Source of the DNA: Eutreptiella sp. 'Long Island Sound 2002' | Taxonomy: Eukaryota; Euglenozoa; Euglenophyceae; Eutreptiales; Eutreptiaceae | Reading direction: 5' to 3' | DNA: 64,000 nucleotides | Assembly: GCA_964036045.1 (NCBI GenBank) | Contig: OZ038382.1 | Location: 5,642,289-5,706,288 of the forward strand | Shown here: one piece after another, positions 11,666 through 24,800 of the stretch | Position numbering within the stretch: position 1 is the first letter of the stretch | Layout of the letters: each line of letters opens with the position of its first letter | Notes under the pieces: generated by a model | Told to the model about the DNA's origin: nothing | What the model saw: the letters and a program-made list of their open reading frames with translations, nothing else | The model's database searches: none | Made by a program: the position numbers and the translations under genes

Positions 11666-12315
11666 CCGCATAAAAGTAGACAATCATGCAACAAAGAGAT
11701 TATCAACGGCGAGAGGCTTCATGCCCACAGAATTCAACCATACCCCATCTACAAATGCTGAGCCATGCTTGGCAGCGGCAATAAACAAAAGCAATTTTGC
11801 TAAATCGACACAGGTTTATTACACGTGGCAGCCTGAAAATTGTGTGGGGAATTTGGTACCAATTTGAAACGCAAAATTTGCCACAACGGAAAATTCCCGC
11901 TGCAAGGGGGCGGGGGAGATTGAAGGGGGGAAGGGGGTCATGCACTGATTCGCACTGAATCTATACAGAAGCTCCAAACCGCGCAGAGGTACAGTGGGCA
12001 AAGCACACAGCAACGACATGCAACGCGATGAATGCATTTACTTTCACGTAACAATGGGCAGTCACAGTTTTCGTTTCTCTCTCGACCAATGCGCAGCTTG
12101 CTGGCACGAAACGTGCCCTCTGATCCGACGGGTGGGACGTGCCGTCCCGAGACTGGTTGGGACATCATTGTTGAAACTGCGTCAGTGTGAGCCATCTACA
12201 AATTGTGCGTTTAAGGCTGCAGTGAGTGAGGCCAGAGCCATGGTCTCTTGCAGCCACCGCACAGCCAATGAGATCATATCATAGAGGGCAGCTGGAAGGG
12301 TGGTGTGGGAAACAA

Positions 12316-12700
12316 GAAGTAGGGCAGGCGGCTGAAGCGAAATGACCCGTGGTGGGGTCTGTGGGAGGGTCGACGCATCCTGCGTCCTGAATACCACCAG
12401 AAGGGCATGAAGCAGCGGGCTGCAGGGGATCATGGACAAGCCTTCTCATTGGAGGCACCACCCCCTCTTTTGTCATGCAGAAGTCCGCTCTCTGGAAATA
12501 TGGGCCCTGTATAGAGAGGCACAGGCCCCCCTTCCAGGAACAAACCCTATCTGTCTACCCATCATGTGCTGCACACATCCCCCTTCTACAGCAAAGGAAT
12601 ATCTCGCGCTGCATGTCCAACCGTTTGGCTATGGGGCGGGGGCCCGGAGGCAGTCCAGCAGGTGGGAGGGTGTCATCGGTTGTAGACTGTCTTGGAGGGC
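12316..12700. repeat. 385-bp segmental duplication, copy 1
   Basis: Nearly identical over its whole length, in the same orientation, to 15504-15888 (for example GACCCGTGGTGGGGTCTGTG and CGACGCATCCTGCGTCCTGA in both). It contains the palindromic centre GGACGCAGGATGCGTC-like. No coding potential recognised; it could be a non-autonomous transposon or a recent local duplication. Confidence 0.85.
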
Positions 12701-13612
12701 CATATAGGGTGGTTCAAGGCCGTAGAGCGTTGCAGAGGGGTTTGGTTTAAAAAAGGCCTTGGGTTAAAAAAAAGGCCTTGGTCTAAAAAGGGGTTTCTGT
12801 ATAGGGTTGCATCGTATGGGGCTTTGCTCTGAGGGAGGTGCACGCAGAAGAGCGTTTTGAAGTGGACGAGGAAACCTCAGCATTTAAGATATGGGACTGT
12901 GTGGTCTGGTTGCTGGGGACGGTTACACCGGTTACACGATGCGCGCGTGCGCCTGGCATGCAAGGCTTCGGAGGTTTCGGGGAAATCCGGTACACACGAA
13001 ATGGAGAAAGTCCAAAACAAAGGGCTGAAGAGCTGCAGACAATCCAATGCTGGGAGGCACCTTGACAATGTTGGCTATGTACTTCGGACTGAACAAAACG
13101 TCAGGACAGCAGCCGAATCCCCAGAGGCAAACGGGGTCCTGTAGCTGTGTGCTTACAGCGGCCCAGGCAAGCCCGTTGGCGCCCATCAGGGCTGAGAATG
13201 TGCGTTTGTGTTGGTGGTGGTGGGGTAATCGAGACGAAAAAGACTGTTGCACAGCTGTCGAACGTTCCGGTTGAGCAGTGGGGGACTTCGTCCCAAATGG
13301 AAATGGGAATTGGGGTCAATGGTTTGCGCACCGGGGGGGGGGGGGGTCCTCGGATAGGAATGGGCCCAAGGGCAATCAGTCAGGTCGGGGGCTGTCTGTG
13401 CATTCCCTGGCATCGCACTCCCTCCCTCCCTCCTTCCCTACCGCCCTGAATGGAAAGAAGTAGGATAAATGCGACCAGCCGAGGAAGAGGCAGGCAGGGG
13501 GTGTCCACACGCAGAATAGCTCCATTACAAGAATACAAGTGAGGCACGGAGTGGTGTGGGCAAGAGACAGGGTAGACAATCCAATGCTCCATCAAAGGAT
13601 CCCTGTGCACCT

Positions 13613-13705
13613 TCGATCCCTCCCTCCCTCCCTCCCTCCCTCCCTCCCTTCCTGCCTGCCTGCTTGCTTGCCTGCCTGCCTGCCTGCCTCCCTCCCTCCC
13701 ATCTC
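13613..13705. repeat. (TCCC)n / (TGCC)n microsatellite
   Basis: Runs of TCCC switch to TGCC/TTGCC and back to TCCC. A second short TCCC run sits at 13421-13440. Frames across it (poly Ser-Leu-Pro-Pro or Arg-Gly-Gly) are repeat translations, not genes. Confidence 0.9.
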
Positions 13706-15503
13706 CTCCCTTCCCCCCCACCCCCGCTCCCTCCCTGCCATCCCTTACGCCCTCCCATGCCCACCCGCGTAACAGTCACAAGTCAAACGTCGCAGGTTCG
13801 AGTGGGCCACGCTGACGCCCAGCGTGCACTGCACATACCCCAAGTCGCGGGTTGTGCAGACCGGATGACATTCTCCCCAGAAGTGCAAAGCACAAGGGAC
13901 CGGAAATCGAGAGGCGTGCCGTACCGCTGCACAAGGGACGTGAAGGCGAATTCAAGACTCAAAGGACACTCAAATATCTCTGCAACGAATTAATAAAGGG
14001 AGGCGCTCAGTGTACTCCCCTTACTAACTTCTGTTGGTCCGCCATTCTGCGTCGAGTCTATGTCTGGTGGTCTCAGTCGGGGGATCAATGCTTTCTTTTT
14101 GGGGATCAATGGTCTCAGTCGGGGGGGGGGGGGGGGGACCAGAAGGCACGGCTGTTGGCCAACTGTCACGAAAAAGGTCCAAAATCTACAAAACACCGGG
14201 TCTCTTTCTTGAGCGGGGAGGTGGACTCACAAGCGTGCACAGCCCAGGGCACCATTGGGGAAGAAAAACGATGGACTGGGCAGGAATGTCAGCCGCGGCG
14301 TAAAAGGAACGCAAGGAAAAACCACCCCAATAGATTCTGCACTGCGCGCACGTGCCGTAACAGTGGGAACTGCTAAATTTGCACACCCAAACGCAAGCAC
14401 ACGGCCCGGGAACCACGCCTTCGGTTGAAAATTCGCGATTTCCGATACATTTTTGATTTTTCGTGGAGCGGCTGATCACCACTACCGCGCGCGACCCTTC
14501 GTACACGAGGAACACAAAAAGAAGGCCGCCCGACCCCGGCAGGGGCACGGTTGTTTTGTACCTGCACTGCAGCGGATGCAGTTGCACAGATTGGGGCTGT
14601 GCGCAGAGGCCGCCAGTCCAACATCCGCCAGCTCCCACTGCGTGGGGTTGGGGGCTCACGAGGGTTGGGAGGTGCAGAAACACGTACGCAGACACACACA
14701 CAACGTATGCATGCAACCTTCACTGCACCCGCATCTGCACCTCAGGGCACTGCCACATGCGCGTGCGGACAATAGGAAGCCGGTCCCACGGGAAAGTGCC
14801 ACCCCCCCCCCCCGCCCTGCCCCGACCCCAGTGCCTCTGCTGCAACGGATTGGTGCCCCGGCCCGCCGCCGATGCAGACGCAGAGACGGTGAGCCAGCAC
14901 AGCGGTTCGGTGGATCTTCACGAGTGGCGCGAAGTTGATTGACGCTGCTGACTGCCGTGAGAGCAGCAACATCTGAGGGGCTTGTCCCCCCGCCCACCCG
15001 CCCACCCGCCCCCAACACACAGATCCACCGATGTTCCTCCGCAATCCGCTGTCCTGTGGCCAAGGCCATCCACCACTACACAGTGCTGGAGTAACACATT
15101 ACGGACCCAAACGGCAATAATCTTCAGAGGGCGGAGTGCAAACGCTCTGCAATGGCGGAGTGTGAAGGGGAGGGGGAGGGGGCAGTGGTTTAAGAGAACC
15201 CTGGCCCTCGGAATGGTCAAGGGACTGCGGGCACCGCACCGCGGCCCAAGCTCCATCGGCAAAACCCTCGGCCCCCACCCGCGCCTCTGTCCCCCAAAGA
15301 CTCGGTACGTGTGCATCCACGTCCTCGAACTCGGGGATGCAAGGCACGTCCCTTCCCCCACTCCGACGCCTCGCATGATGAATGGCTGCTGCCTCCATGC
15401 AGCCAAACCCCCTCTCAACTGCGGGCGCCCCGTTCCGTGGGCCTCAAGCCAATCTCACACCCCCACCGGCGTCATACAGCAATGAGGAGGGCCACGCATT
15501 CAG

Positions 15504-15888
15504 GAAGTAGGGCCGGCGGCTGAAGCGAAATGACCCGTGGTGGGGTCTGTGGCAGGGTCGACGCATCCTGCGTCCTGAATACCACCAGAAGGGCATGAAG
15601 CAGCGGGCTGCAGGGGATCGCGGACAAGCCGTCTCATTGGAGGCACCACCCCCTCTTTTGTCATGCAGAAGTCCGCTCTCTGGAAATATGGGCCCTGTAT
15701 AGAGAGGCACAGGCCCCCCTTCCAGGAACAAACGCTATCCGTCTGCCTGTCAGCACATGAAAACATCCCCCTTCTGCGGCAAAGGAATATCTTGCGCTGC
15801 GTGCCCAACCGTTTGGCTATGGGGCGGGGGCCCGGAGGCGGTTCAGCAGGTGGGAGGGTGTCATCGGTTGTAGACTGTCTTGGGGGGC
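15504..15888. repeat. 385-bp segmental duplication, copy 2
   Basis: Partner of 12316-12700. The differences are scattered substitutions with a short divergent patch near 15745-15775. The right boundary is followed by a T-run and G-run rather than the GCCATATAG found after copy 1, so both ends are sharp. Confidence 0.85.
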
Positions 15889-16979
15889 TTTTTTTTTCGG
15901 GGGGGGGCGGGTCGGCCGCTGGACGGCTCCCGACCGTACCGGCCCTGTGGAGCCTCTGATGACCTGCCCGGCAGCGGGCCTTTGCCTCCCTCTTGCGTGT
16001 GCGGCGGGGGGCGTGTGCTCATTGCAAGGCCGCCGTCCTCATGGCCATCGTACCGCGGGGCGTGAGCCGAGGGAGACAGGGGGAGACGGGACGACGTGGC
16101 ACGGGTCTCCAGCCGCATGAATGACGTGTGCCGCTGAGCGCCCCCCAGCCCCATGGGGTGTTGAGGAACACACTCGCCGGGGGAGAGGATTGGGCGGACG
16201 CTGGCGGGGCCCCGGGGGGCACTTTCTGGGGGGCTACGACGGGGCGGAGGGTTGCGTTGGGTACGGTCAGTAGGATCTGCCCTTGCAAGAAGCAGGATGT
16301 CCAGCTTGTGAGTCGCGAGCTCTGGTTCAACGACGCATTTTTCTATGTTTGTGTGGCGTTTTACCCCTGCGACAGTATCTCTCTATCTCACGTCCTGCCC
16401 CTTGGCAGTGCCCAATCCGTGGGGGGCGCTCTCTGTGGAGTCTGTGTTTGGACCACATGAAACAGGGGCCGTGGGGGCAACATGCTCAAAACTGAGCAGG
16501 GCCCAGGCCGCCGCGCCAGAAACGGGGGCATGATTCCTGGTGACTCATTACAAAACAGCAGAGGGCCGCCCGCGCACTTCATGCGGCTGTTATCTTTCGG
16601 GTCTGGGGAGAAGTCACCGGACGGAAGGCCGGAGCGATGAGGCATGTGCCGAAGGGGCCCTCCTTTGCCATTCCGGGGCAGATACGCAGCGGTGTGAAAG
16701 CGGCCTTACGCACCCTCAATTAGATCATCCCGCGAGTCAAACCGCGAGCAGCAACCCCTTCACAGGGCGTGGGGACTTGCATGCTGATCAGACTTGCCAC
16801 CCATGCGCATCAGAGCCACTGCCTCGCGCGATGAATCAACCCCGCACCACTCAGTAACACACGCTCCTGTCACAACCGGTCAGTAAGAAGCAGCTGCATC
16901 CAGCGTATAACTCAGTAGGACCGGGCTCTTTGTGATCATATCTTAGCTGGCGGACGCTAGTGGCAGGCTGGTGGTGATC

Positions 16980-17192
16980 AGGAGTCCTTTTAAGGCGCGC
17001 CGGGGGGGGGGGGGTCCAGCCCCCCCCCCCCCTCCAATGGTGCTGAGTTTTTAGAGGCGCCGGAAAAAAAAATTGTGAAAACTCATCAGCGCCAAAGAAA
17101 ATGTTTCATTGGCCGACGGCCAGGAAGAAAATTTGGCCCAATCTTTTCAGTGGGTGGAGTTCAAGTGGTGCCGAGTTGTTAAAGGAGCCCTG
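16980..17192. mobile_element. MITE of the GGAGTCCTTTTAA family, copy 1
   Basis: The ends are inverted (AGGAGTCCTTTTAA left, TTAAAGGAGCCCT right). The inside reads G-run, GTCCAGCCC, GTGCTGAGTTTTTAGAGGCGCC, CGCCAAAGAAAATGTTT, TTTGGCCCAATCTTTT. The same blocks in the same order make up 43866-44085. Length about 210 bp, no ORF. Confidence 0.7.
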
Positions 17193-18761
17193 GTGCTGAT
17201 AGTAGTGGTTCACGACATGAGCAAGCAATGCAGCCGATGGGACAGGCTGGCCAACGTGTGAACGACACCGCCGTCGTACTGAGTCATCTGAAGGGGGTTG
17301 CAATCGTGCAGATCGCTTTCAGCAATGCCTGTGTCCTGCATTGAAGAGGGCTGTCCTTAATAGTGTCAGCAAGCGCTGGACACCAGAACGACTGAACCTC
17401 AACAGAACAATGCTCAACAATTGGTTGATTGCCAACCAGCGTCGAGTGAGCATAAAAAACCGTTATTTGACGGCCAACCGCCGTCGATTAACCGTCAACC
17501 GCCATTAGTTGACTGCAATCCTGCCACCTAAACCTGCCGATTTCTCTGAGTACAAGAAAAAAAGAAATAGCCCAGTCTCGACCTGAATGGATCTTAGTAC
17601 TGCTGAGGGGCTGCATGCGCAGCACCGTGGGAAACGCAGGGATTGAGGCGGTGGGGGGTCGCACTTCCCCCACAACGCCACGCCGCAACGCTTGCCATCG
17701 TCTGAGCCCAAGCCCCAAAGATGTGTCGCATGATGTCGACGGGTCGCGGATCTGTGGTGCCACAGGCCTGAGCTGCCCCTCTTCGTGGAGTCTGAATCGA
17801 CCAAAAACATGACCCTCTACCTCCACAAATTGTAGGAGAACCGGAATGCTGCAGCAACTTCACAAAAGGAGACGTTCCGTCAGAGGCTGCTCCCCCCCCC
17901 CCTGCCCTCCCCCTCCTGCCCGGGCTTCGGCGAGGTATCCCCCGAGAAGTACGGTGCCTCCGGGGGCCATGGCCTGGACATGCCGCGCGGCTCATCTGGA
18001 GACGGTGCAAGCACAACCCCAAACACGTCAAATTGGGGTCTACAAACAGACCCTTGTCAAAATTACGCCCGTGCGCCCCCCCAAAAAAACAGGGCGGTTC
18101 TCGGGGACCATCAACTTGGAACCGAATTCATGTGGGTACCAGAGGAACACAGTCCCCACGGCTCATGTGACAAAGCGTGGCTTGGACAAGCGGTGGGTTG
18201 GGAGGGGGGATACGTACTCAATAAAGGAGGGACGTAGGCCCTGGGGAATAGTGGCGGAAGGCGGCGATGGTGGCCCCAGCCCAATACTCTCTTGTCGGCA
18301 GGGCATTCCATGGGACCAATCCCGTGACGAAGCCCGACATCGAACCAGGAGACCGCCCTGCACCATCGGCGTCGGCAGGCGATTGGCACGCACCCGAAGG
18401 CCGTTGGGATGGGCAGGCCCCACGTGCTCTGTGGCTCTGGGGCGCCATACATATCACTGGTTCGCCGGGCCATGGCGTGCCCTTTTTGAGTTGGGCGGGA
18501 TGGGACGGTGCTGCTTCGGAGCGACGCCCGGGAACTCTAGACTCGTTTTAATTGCAAGTGCATCCGATGGAAGACAGAAGAACGGACCCCTGGGACGCGC
18601 GGAAACCTACAACTCGGGGCCGGGCCCGGGCGCTGTACCTAATAACGGAGGGGTCTCTCACACACGCACAACTCCGGAAGCAGTGCAGCGCCCATGAAAG
18701 ACCCAGAGAGGGGCTGTTGGGCAGGAGGGAGGTCGGCCTCAACGCAGAGGAGGGGGGGGTG

Positions 18762-18898
18762 TCAAGAGGCAGAAGAGGGGGGAGCAAGAACAGCGGCTGG
18801 TCGAATGGGGTAGATGTACTCAATGAATTGCTCCCAAGTCTTCACCATTTTGCCTTCAAATTGGCCCAAGTCATCCTTCGGGTTGACGAACACCATGT
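18762..18898 (-). CDS. Last exon: end of BRCT domain 2 and stop
   Basis: Acceptor CATGTCTTTTCTCTCAG|AC, phase 1 in (G|AC = Asp), TGA at 18762-18764. Encodes [20 protein letters not shown] then [29 protein letters not shown] is BRCT strand 3/4 and [12 protein letters not shown] the C-terminal helix with its conserved Trp. A weaker acceptor 21 bp upstream is out of phase. Confidence 0.9.
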
Positions 18899-21800
18899 CT
18901 GAGAGAAAAGACATGCACGACTGCGGGGGGGCAGAGAGGGAGCGGGATTGACAGTGGGGGTGTGGGGGGGGAGGGAGGTCTGGGGAGGGAGAGGGTGGAA
19001 AGAGGCGGGGAGGGGGAGAAGGACAGAGGGGGTGACATTGCATGCAGCGATCTGTAACGGTACCGACAGAGCGCCGTGGGGAAGCAACACAGGGACCCAG
19101 CCCCCCTATGAGGAATTACGCTGCTTACATCCCTCCCACCAGATGCTGGCTCAGGGTCTAAGTGCTTGATTTTTTCAGACAAACCATTGCCCATTTGCTT
19201 GTCTTCCATCATCACACATATGGGCAACAAATGGGCCTCCTTCATTTACTTTGTGCTGTGAAATGCAGACACCACACCACAATTTTGAATCTGCGTTGCA
19301 AAAACACAGAAAGCATTAACCGTCTCCCACCACTACAAAACCAGTGAGGATTTATATGGCACATGGGTGTCTTTTGTTTTGCTGATCAGCATCATTTTTA
19401 TGTCAGCAACAAATATTACTAGCCCGGTCCAGCGCGCTCCAAGGCTAAAAACCCACGTGAAACCACTGGCCCACTGGGGGCAAACACCGTGGAGAGCTGC
19501 AGTTGACCTCCACCATCCTCGCTTGCAGATAGTTTCGCCGCTCTTCCACCACATCAGCCCCCTTCCCCCCCTTAAATACCCACACCCACACTCACACTCA
19601 CACACCCACACAACTACACCACTGACACATATATCCACACCTGGCGGCACGCGTTCACGCAAGAACTTTGGATCTGTGTGTAGATCAGCTTTCCCGGGGT
19701 GTAAGTGTGGGTGCAGGTGCGGGTGTCGTGCGGATGGGGTTGCTGGAGGTGGAGTGGGTGTGGGAGTGGAAACAGTCTAATCGCGGTCTCCTGTTGCCAG
19801 TAATTGGGTGGCATGCGCCTTACAAGTTGCTCCGATCCATGTACATGTTGTTCTGAACCACATACAAGTGCATACAATCCTGCTTTGTTTGGTAGTGGGA
19901 CTGGGGGTGAATGTGGCAGCGGATGCGGGCGCTGGTCTTCGTTGGCGGGAGTGGGTGCAAGTGTCAGAATGGGTGCAGGATGGTGTGGGTGTGGCTGCAG
20001 GCCACGTGGGCCAAGTCATACACACACACACACAGCACGTGTGGCGCATGCAGCACCGCGCGCATGGGCGTGACCCCATCACACCTGACTCCGTCAGCTC
20101 GTCCACCAGCGCGCCTCGGCCATACTCTTCGACCAGGTATTTGCAGTGCTGCAATCGGTCCCGACTCTTGACAGCCTGTTCCCTGAATCCCTTGGACAAG
20201 AACACCTTCTTGCCGGCGATGATATCCTTGTTTCCCTTGAACCCAAATCCGCTGGGATCCAACCATTTTTGAGCCTGAAATACAAAAGTACATCAGCACA
20301 GGCACAGCTCCTTCCGCTCTGTTGGCCTCTTTCCACCATCACTTCGTCTCCATCCGCCACAAAGAAGCCACAATCTGGCACTGGTCTGTCGTACACCCCA
20401 GCTCCCGTGTGTTGCCCCCCTATCCGCTGGATTAGTCCCCAGGCCACAGCCACAGCGAAAGCCACTGCCATAGCCACTGCCGCGGCCACAGCCATTGCCA
20501 CTGCCACTGCCACTGCCACTGCCACAGCCACAACCACAGCCATTGCCACTGCCATTGCCACTGCCAGCCACAGCCACAGCCACTGCCACTGCCACAGCCA
20601 CAGCCACAGCCACTGCCACAGCCACAGCCACAGCCACGGCCACAACCACAGCCACAGCCACAGCCACTGCCACAGCCACAGCCACTGCCACAGCCACGGC
20701 CACGGCCACAGCCACGGCCACAGCCACAGCCCCTGCCAGCCACAGCCACAGCCACAACCACAGCCACAGCTACAGCCACAGCCACAGCCACAGCCACAGC
20801 CACGGCCACGGCCACAACCACAGCCACAGCCACAGCCACAGCCACTGCCACTGCCACTGCCACCAGCAAAATCGCCGTTTGCAGCGGCCACCACCCTCCC
20901 AAGTCACTACACCGATGCATTGGGGCCAGGGTGGCGACAGACCTTCCCAACCCACACCCAGACCTCCCACCCTCCAGAGATTTCACAGAGGGATGAGGAC
21001 GGCGGGATACCGTATGGCTCTCCAAAATCCAGTGCACCTCCACGACCCACTTCCCAGTCAGAGAGGCTGCCAAACATTTGATGGTGCGGCTCGAGGGCGC
21101 GGATATGACGTGCGTGGCCGTGCTATCCAGGGCGTCCATCTGATGTGAAGGAGAGTGGTCGGGCAGGAAAGACATTATTATTATTATTATTATTATTATT
21201 ACAGCCCCGGCAAAACATCACCACATCAAATGACAGTGTGGCAGTGACAGTATACACCGGGGGGGGGAGGGGGGGGGCATGACACCTGGATGGAGGATTG
21301 CTGTCTGAAGCTGGGGGCGCCTGTTGGCCTCTCGCCACAGACCCTTGTCCTTTCCTTGCACCCTTTCCCTCCGTAGGCGGCGGTGCCCATCTGCCTCTGA
21401 CCACCTCGTGCCCTCTCCTCTCCCGGCCTGCCCTATCCTTGCCTCCCGACACACCCTTCCTTTCCCTTTGTAGGTTGCGCCAGCCAGACATGTACGAAAA
21501 CGCGCATACTAACACCATGTCTATATAAAGCGTTTGTGTATACACGTATACGTTGTGTATACTGAAGCACGGGGTAGCAACAGCGTTTACCCTTGCACGG
21601 GGGTCCGGCAGTCTGTAGTTTGTAGGCACTGTGTGCCACAAGTAGACGCGGTCTGTCAATTGTACGCACTTTCGGCACGGTGCACACGCCATGTGACAAT
21701 ACTCAGAAAATCAGGGTGCAGCAACAGCTTGGCTTCTTGAGGTGGAGGGCATGCAGGCAACCTTTGCAAAGACAAGCTCAGGGTTTCTGAGTTCCATGGT

Positions 21801-24800
21801 ACGTATTGCATTGCGTATTGCAGGGGTTTGGGGGGCTTTGTTGATGCTGGCATCTTGGGTGCACTGATGGTACGTACACACCCTATCTCCCCGTGGCTTC
21901 AGTATAAGGACCGTATACGCGTATACACAAACTCCATGCGCCACACCAAATCAGCACAATGTCCAGCGCATGGAGGCCAGTGCTCTCTGGCAGCGATCAA
22001 GTACTGTTGCAGGTGTCGGCAGCCGGTTCGTTTGTTTCCTTGCTTGAGAGTGAGTGGGATGATGGTCATCGTCGACAGCGTCTCTTCGAGGTTCGTTCAA
22101 GGGGGCGGAATGCCGCTGATTCGGACGCTGTTTTCCCTTGTCGTAGCGGCGGTGCATGGCGAAGGCATGCACCCTCCAATCGCAGGAGGCTTTCTGGGAC
22201 CCATCGTCAATTTTTCAACAGCGAACCCCCCCCCCCCCCCCGCGCGAAATTGAATTGCCCCCCCCCTCCCCCCTCCCCGGGCTCCGTTGGCACAAGGGCT
22301 GTACGTGTACGCGCGTATACGCGTATCTGGACGTAAAAGAATACGCGTAGACAATGTGGCAGCCAATCTGCAAACAAAATAGACCCCGGGCCACCCCCCG
22401 CCCCCTCACGTGAAGAGTGAGAGGCACAGCGGCCCATGCGGATACCTGCGACCGGGCCAGTACGCCGCCCAGCTCTTGAATCTTGCGGATGACGTCCATC
22501 TTGGACCGCATGGAGTACAGCGCCATCGAGGGGTCTTTGCTGTCCTTAAAGCCGGAAAGCGCGATGACGGGGCGGACATGTCCGGCCGCGGCGATGGGGA
22601 CCGGAACAGCGGGTGTGCCGGGCAGGCGTGAAGGGGAGTCAAGGGGGGCTGCACTGTGTGCGGAGCTGGGCGTGGCCTGGAGGAGACGAGTGATGAGTGA
22701 TGAAGGGTGAGGAACAGGGAATCATCAGGAGGGAGAAGGGGGAGGGACAACCCCCAGACCCTCCTCGTGAGGTGTGGCCTGTGAAGGACCCTGGAGGGGG
22801 GGGGGGGGGGTACAGGCCCCACAAGCGCAAAGCACTGGAGCGGGGTGTAGGGCACAGTGTGAGGGGTGTGTGCCATCAAGGCTGAGGGAGTACGCCGGTT
22901 GGTGCTTCCAAGGGTACGTCCTTGTTCACGTTTTGAGGAGGGAGTCCTCCACGCGCGGGTGGGTGGCTTGGTTGCCCCCCCATTGGGTTGGGGCTGAAGG
23001 GGGCGGGTTCGAAGAAACTGTGTTGGGGGGGGGGGGGGGGGCAGGGGTTTGCGTTGATTTTCACTGCAGCATTCCGGCGGGGATCGGCCATGTGTACGTT
23101 CTGTACATAAGAAACTCACTGCCGGCGATTACCAGAGGCACGAAGGCAAAGCCAGCAGAGCCGATACACGCACTCCGGCAGACAAGCGTCGGGCGCAAGC
23201 GAGCACGCAGAGGGGAATGGAAAGATGAGGCTGCAGACCGGCTGGGCTTTGTGCCTTTTGGCTTCAGGAGACATCATTCCTTTGCCGGCCGGGGACATTG
23301 CTTCACGTTTGACCCCCACTTTCATCTCTTCTTTCACTTCTTCCTTCAGTTCCCTCAAGGCACTGGACACAGCACCTGGAAGCAGCGCACAAAAGTAGAG
23401 CCCGGCACCCACGTGACACCACCACAAAACAAACCCTGTGACCAGTCGCCAACCCCAACTTCCTGCCCTGAACCCTGCAACCAATCACCTGCGGGCCAGT
23501 CTCTTAAAAGCCTGTACTCCCAACTGCTGAATACTCGCCCTCGCATTGATGTGGCTGTTGTGCCCAGCCCCCCCAGGCTGCTTCTGCCACATCATTGCTC
23601 TCCATTTTGGACCCCAACACTCACTCTGACCCTAGCCTCGGGTGAGAGCCAGGGCTAGGGTTAGGGCTAGGGTCACCGAGCTGGTGGAACCAGTCTTGGT
23701 TTTATAACCCTTTTTAGTGTCTAGGGTGGACCTACCAGGTTTAGCAGCAAGCAACAGCAGCAAGCAGCAAGCAACAGCACGCGCGAAATGGGTAAAAATC
23801 AGAACTCCGTCGTGGTGCTTTGGATTTCAGTGAAATTTTGGTGGATGATACCTATGGGTGTGAAGTACAATCACACAAAGTTTGAGCCAGAAACTCAACG
23901 GTGGCGGCCGGGAACGGGATTCGCAAGTGGCGGACCTCAGTTTCAAAAACTGCAGTTTAGGGCCAAAAACAGCCATTTTTGGGCCAAAAAAGCCCTGGAA
24001 CACATTCAAAACGGCCAAACGAAGGGAAACGGTGGGTACACTGCACCTGCGGCTTGACTTCCCCGTGTCAACGAGCTCTTTGCGGCCCTCTAACTCCATG
24101 ATATGTCCCGGAAACGGCCCAAAAAGGCCCCGAGAAGCTCCAAATGTCGACAGCCAAAAACCAAGAATAGGCCATATCTTTGGCTACATGGCTCAAAATG
24201 CGATTCCGAGGGCACCTACTCCACCCGCAACCCCCCACTTTTTGTGGTTTCCACCCCTCAGAATTGCCCAAACGGACACCTAGACCCCAATACCTAGGCC
24301 CACTCGGCTGCAGCAAGCTGCAAGCTCAAGCCCAAACAGGTGGGTGCCCAAATGGGTCAACAAGGTCCAATAGGGGCAAAAAGATGACTTTTCTCAAAAA
24401 TGATCCTAGACCATGTGCGACGCTAAAACAAGTGTTTTTGGACCGTTTTGAGCTTGTGGTGGCCCATTTTGGTCCTCCGAGAATCCCAAAATGCCTTGAA
24501 AATGGGCTGTTTTGGGACCAAAAATGGGTCAAAAATGGGTCAAAAACGCATTTTTCCAAACCTCATCCTAGACCATTTGGGGTGCACAAACGGGTGAAAT
24601 GAGCCCATTTTGAGCCCATTTTGGGGCATTTTGGCCCCTCAGAAGTCCAAAAAGCCTTGAAAGTGGGCCTCATGGTGATGGGGTTCACTTGCAAGCTGAT
24701 TTCACTTTGTCAAGAGCCATCAATGTGTGAATCATTCTTGATGTCCTTCACCAATCATAGCTGATGTTCCCTCCCCCACCAGCTCGGTCCCAATATTCAG

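Larger units (their letters stand above)
9288..18761. other. Nine-kb gene-poor region
   Basis: No exon with family features was found on either strand. It contains satellites, microsatellites ((GT)n at 10203-10232, a G-run at 10611-10627, a purine/pyrimidine block at 13613-13705), two copies of a 385-bp duplication, and a MITE at 16980-17192. Long frames such as 17846-18697 (+) have no domain, biased composition and equally open frames on the opposite strand, so they are not annotated. Confidence 0.4.

Noticed and set aside
20094-21175. Several 150-310-codon frames on both strands across 20.4-20.9 kb
   Set aside because: All come from the (GCCACA)n repeat, which has no stops in any frame; only the BRCT exons at either side are real.
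22774-23658. 294-codon + strand frame
   Set aside because: Antisense to the charged exon at 23239-23375, composed of repeat and G-run translation, no domain.
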